This document shows, in pieces, positions 62,182 to 64,000 of a stretch of 64,000 bases of DNA; within the stretch, counting starts at the first letter, position 1, and each line of letters starts with the position of its first letter. This stretch comes from Candidatus Eiseniibacteriota bacterium (GTDB lineage Bacteria > Eisenbacteria > RBG-16-71-46 > CAIMUX01). The position numbers and the translations under genes were made by a program. The DNA lies in contig JADJQY010000015.1 in NCBI GenBank assembly GCA_016712505.1, positions 62,001 to 126,000 of the forward strand, written 5' to 3'. Below the pieces are notes generated by a model. It made no database searches. It was not told where the DNA came from and saw only the letters and a program-made list of their open reading frames with translations.

Positions 62182-63269
62182 CCCGCCTCCATCGCCCCTT
62201 CGAGCAGCTCGTCGTAACACGCCAAGTCGACGGCATCGATCGCGACCTCGGTCTTGTCCTCCACCGGATTCTGGAGCCGAAGACCATGCTCGACCGACTG
62301 CCCGGTCATCCATTCCTCGCGCTGGATCAGTTGCCGAAGCACCTCGTCCACGCCCGTCTCGCTGACCGTGGCCGCGAGTTGCAGGATGGCCAGATACTCC
62401 CGGGAGGCGTTCGCACGATCCCTCCCGACCAGCTGGTCGTAGGCCATCCGGAAGCGGCTGGTGGGAAAGAGATCCTCCCGATACCGGTACTCCGCGAAGG
62501 CTCCAGGCTTGCGCACCAACCAGTCGATCACGTGTCGGTAGTCGATCCGGTGCTTCTTCTCCCCGCGCAGGCGCGGGAACTGATCGACTTGCCGCTGGCC
62601 GTACCAGATCTCCAGGTCCTCGGCTCCCAAGCGAACCGTCACCGTCTCACCGATCAGACGACTGTGGACCGAGTACGCGTTGTGCAACACCCGGATCGTG
62701 CTCCCTTGACCCACCCGAACCTCGATCCGGCGCCGCATTTCCAGCCGGTGGACAGGGAGGGGCCTCAGCACGGCGCGCTCCTCCTCGAAGCGCGCCTTCC
62801 GACCTGCATTGCGCTGGCCGAAGATCTCCCGCAAGAACCGCTCGTAGCCCGAGCGATCGAGGAAGTCCCGACTTCCCCGCAGAAGGAGTGCCTGCTCCAC
62901 CGCCCGCTTGAACCGGTTATGACTCTGCTCCACGTCCCCGTTCTCGTTCGGGCAGGCTACGCCGGTGTGCTCCGCCTCCACCCCGTAGTGCCCCAGCAGG
63001 CCTGGTAGCGTCGCGTGAACTGGTCCCGGTGCGGCATCTGATGCACCGCCGCCAGGCTGATCGGTCCGATGACGTCGCGGCGACCCGCCCAACTCCCGGA
63101 GCGCGTTCTCCAGCCCAGCGCTCAGACTCTCGAAGCTCTCCGAGAAGCAGATCGTCCCGGTCTCCCAGTTCGAGTAGGTCAGCACGAAGTGGTAGACCAG
63201 ATGATCGAAGGGCTGACCGGCGATCGTCACCTTCAGGGTCCTCATGCTCGTGAAGTCCGACTGCGACAA
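62160..63269 (-). CDS. istA: IS21 transposase, catalytic and C-terminal part (frameshifted)
   Basis: A 369-codon frame holding most of the DDE integrase core and C-terminal domain. The first Asp lies in QSDFTSMRTLKV, the second in RRHRTD, the catalytic Glu in CPNENGDVEQSHNRFK. Basic and beta-rich DNA-binding segments follow (YSVHSRLIGETVTVRLGAED). Two internal indels (about 63053-63064 and 62997-63004) garble 20 residues between the second Asp and Glu; the alternative frame there reads LAAVHQMPHRDQFTRRYQ, as expected for the family. A third indel near 63290 separates it from the N-terminal piece. Confidence 0.85.
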   Translation of the reverse strand: MSQSDFTSMRTLKVTIAGQPFDHLVYHFVLTYSNWETGTICFSESFESLSAGLENALRELGGSPRRHRTDQPGGGASDAAPGPVHATLPGLLGHYGVEAEHTGVACPNENGDVEQSHNRFKRAVEQALLLRGSRDFLDRSGYERFLREIFGQRNAGRKARFEEERAVLRPLPVHRLEMRRRIEVRVGQGSTIRVLHNAYSVHSRLIGETVTVRLGAEDLEIWYGQRQVDQFPRLRGEKKHRIDYRHVIDWLVRKPGAFAEYRYREDLFPTSRFRMAYDQLVGRDRANASREYLAILQLAATVSETGVDEVLRQLIQREEWMTGQSVEHGLRLQNPVEDKTEVAIDAVDLACYDELLEGAMEAGCEAVVN

Positions 63270-63655
63270 CTCCCCTGCGTGGTGCTGCTGGGGAAGAACA
63301 CCTCACGGGCAGGACCTTCGAGGGCCCGCCAGTTCTTCACCCGGCGCTGGAACGTTCGCACCTGCCCATCGGGGAACCGACCGGGGTACTTCCGTTGCAG
63401 AGCGTCGAAGAGCGACTTCGCTTCAAGCCCGGGAGCCTCCTTCAGCAGAGCCTCGCTCCAGGCCCAGACTTCATCGAACGGATCCGGGCGGGTCCGCCAG
63501 TCCCGGGCTGGCTGGCACTCGCTCGGGAGACGGCCGCCGCGGTGGTACTTTCGGGCCGTCTTCTCGTCCATCCCGGACTTGGCGGCCGCCAACGACACGC
63601 TCGTTCCTTTCTGCATCAGCTTCCTCAGCTTCTCCACCTGGCTGTCCGTGACCAT
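63242..63655 (-). CDS. istA: IS21 transposase, N-terminal part (frameshifted)
   Basis: About 120 meaningful codons: an HTH region (VEKLRKLMQKGTSVSLAAAK, then MDEKTARKYHRGG) and LFDALQRKYPGRFPDGQVRT, FQRRVKNWRALEGP, the usual N-terminus of IstA. After REVFFP the frame goes wrong; one extra base in the G4 run at 63290-63293 (plus strand) would continue it as QQHHAGELSQSDF in the downstream piece. The ATG at 63655 has GGGAGGGA upstream. Together the pieces make a ~500-residue transposase. Confidence 0.85.
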   Translation of the reverse strand: MVTDSQVEKLRKLMQKGTSVSLAAAKSGMDEKTARKYHRGGRLPSECQPARDWRTRPDPFDEVWAWSEALLKEAPGLEAKSLFDALQRKYPGRFPDGQVRTFQRRVKNWRALEGPAREVFFPSSTTQGSCRSRTSRA

Positions 63656-63708
63656 CTCGATAAGTCCCTCCCAATGAGGAACTTGGAGACGCCAAGACCC
63701 AGGCGAAA

Positions 63709-63756
63709 CCGGGAATTCTAATTGTCGCCGACGGGAGTTCTAATTGTCGCTGATCA
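63709..63756 (-). repeat. IS21 terminal inverted repeat (istA side)
   Basis: The complement matches 61148-61195 at most positions, including two GCGACAATTA cores. It lies just upstream of istA and probably includes its promoter. Confidence 0.8.
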
Positions 63757-63762
63757 TCGGCG
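63757..63762. repeat. Target-site duplication, right copy
   Basis: TCGGCG directly after the IS21 right end. Confidence 0.75.
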
Positions 63763-63810
63763 ACCACGGCAGGTGCTGCGGGCTGACCGTTCACTTCGCG
63801 GTGCAAACCC

Positions 63811-63826
63811 TCAACCTGCAGGTTGA
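63811..63826. repeat. 16-bp perfect palindrome
   Basis: TCAACCTGCAGGTTGA. Uninterrupted dyad just outside the IS element; function unknown. Confidence 0.6.
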
Positions 63827-63933
63827 ACCGGCACCGTTCCGGTCGAGGCCGAGAGCGCTCCTGCGATCAAGTCTCCGCAACCGGTCGCGCCCCCTCCCGA
63901 CGCGCGGTGCTCTCGGACGGCGTGTGCTCTCAG

Positions 63934-64000
63934 CACGCCGAGCGGTGGTCCAACGCCGAGCGGTGGCCCACGCCGGGCAGTGGCCCACGCCCTGCAGTGG
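63934..64000. repeat. 17-bp degenerate tandem repeat, four units to the window end
   Basis: Units of the form CACGCCGAGCGGTGGCC at 63934, 63951 (18 bp), 63969 and 63986. The array may continue past the window. Confidence 0.75.

Larger units (their letters stand above)
61148..63756 (-). mobile_element. IS21-family insertion sequence, 2609 bp
   Basis: The ends are related inverted repeats starting TGATCAGCGACAA on both sides. Each end carries the same ~22-bp motif twice (GCGACAA...TCCCGTCGGCGACAA), the multiple terminal repeats typical of IS21. The element begins TG and ends CA and is flanked by a 6-bp direct repeat TCGGCG. It contains istA and istB in the usual order with overlapping frames. 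istA is frame-broken at three places, so the element is either inactive or mis-sequenced. Confidence 0.9.

Overview
The window is GC-rich bacterial chromosome, and all calls below come from reading sequence and protein motifs by eye. The lifestyle signs are Gram-negative and FCB-like. They include secreted proteins with paired dockerin repeats and FlgD-like/Por-type C-terminal domains, GLPGLI-like and PNGase F-like domains, many lipoproteins with lipoboxes, a clade II (Sec-type, lipoprotein) nitrous oxide reductase, and cysteine-rich GACC repeat proteins. My best guess is a member of candidate phylum Eisenbacteria or a close relative. That is inference and would need a marker-gene tree.

Layout. 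0-3.7 kb: start of a possible prfA, rpmE with a clear terminator, a secreted cysteine-rich repeat protein, and phosphoglycerate mutase. 3.8-12.35 kb: a leftward nitrous-oxide-reduction cluster (cytochrome c, nosZ, a 1.2-kb non-coding gap, nosD-F-L-Y, a nos-linked membrane protein, an Rrf2 regulator), with a perfect 11-bp-arm palindrome upstream. 12.7-19.8 kb: rho, a ketol-acid reductoisomerase-like protein with altered catalytic residues, a TPR lipoprotein, a HAD phosphatase and priA. 19.9-23.4 kb: a PNGase F-like secreted protein and two response regulators. 23.4-35.4 kb: one leftward run, DUF302 - tsaD - BNR/dockerin protein - cohesin scaffold - TPR lipoprotein - subtilisin/dockerin protease. 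35.5-51.5 kb: surface-polysaccharide genes on both strands (two tandem flippases, O-antigen ligase-like protein, GT4-nucleotidyltransferase fusion, GT9, GT87, two radical SAM proteins, flippase-methyltransferase fusion). 51.5-57.9 kb: a cysteine synthase remnant, a charged repeat protein, a PBP4-type DacB, and a TPR-sigma54 activator next to a small secreted protein. 57.9-64 kb: an accessory region with an HNH endonuclease, several families of short tandem repeats, and an IS21-family element with matching ends and a 6-bp target duplication.

How it fits together. The nos genes form a full N2O-to-N2 module, probably under a Fe-S or NO-sensing Rrf2 regulator. The most interesting unit is the 23.4-33.9 kb block. 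A secreted protein with three Ig-plus-cohesin modules lies between two secreted proteins that each carry a dockerin pair, which suggests a cellulosome-like cohesin-dockerin surface complex built around a protease and a beta-propeller rather than glycoside hydrolases. The 35-51 kb block would make, flip, polymerise and modify an envelope glycan.

Quality caution. At least eight single-base indels, mostly in short G/C runs, break otherwise well-conserved genes (the protease, the sigma54 activator, istA). They look more like consensus errors than decay, but raw reads are needed to decide. Many start codons are chosen from visible Shine-Dalgarno sequences and 4-nt overlaps.
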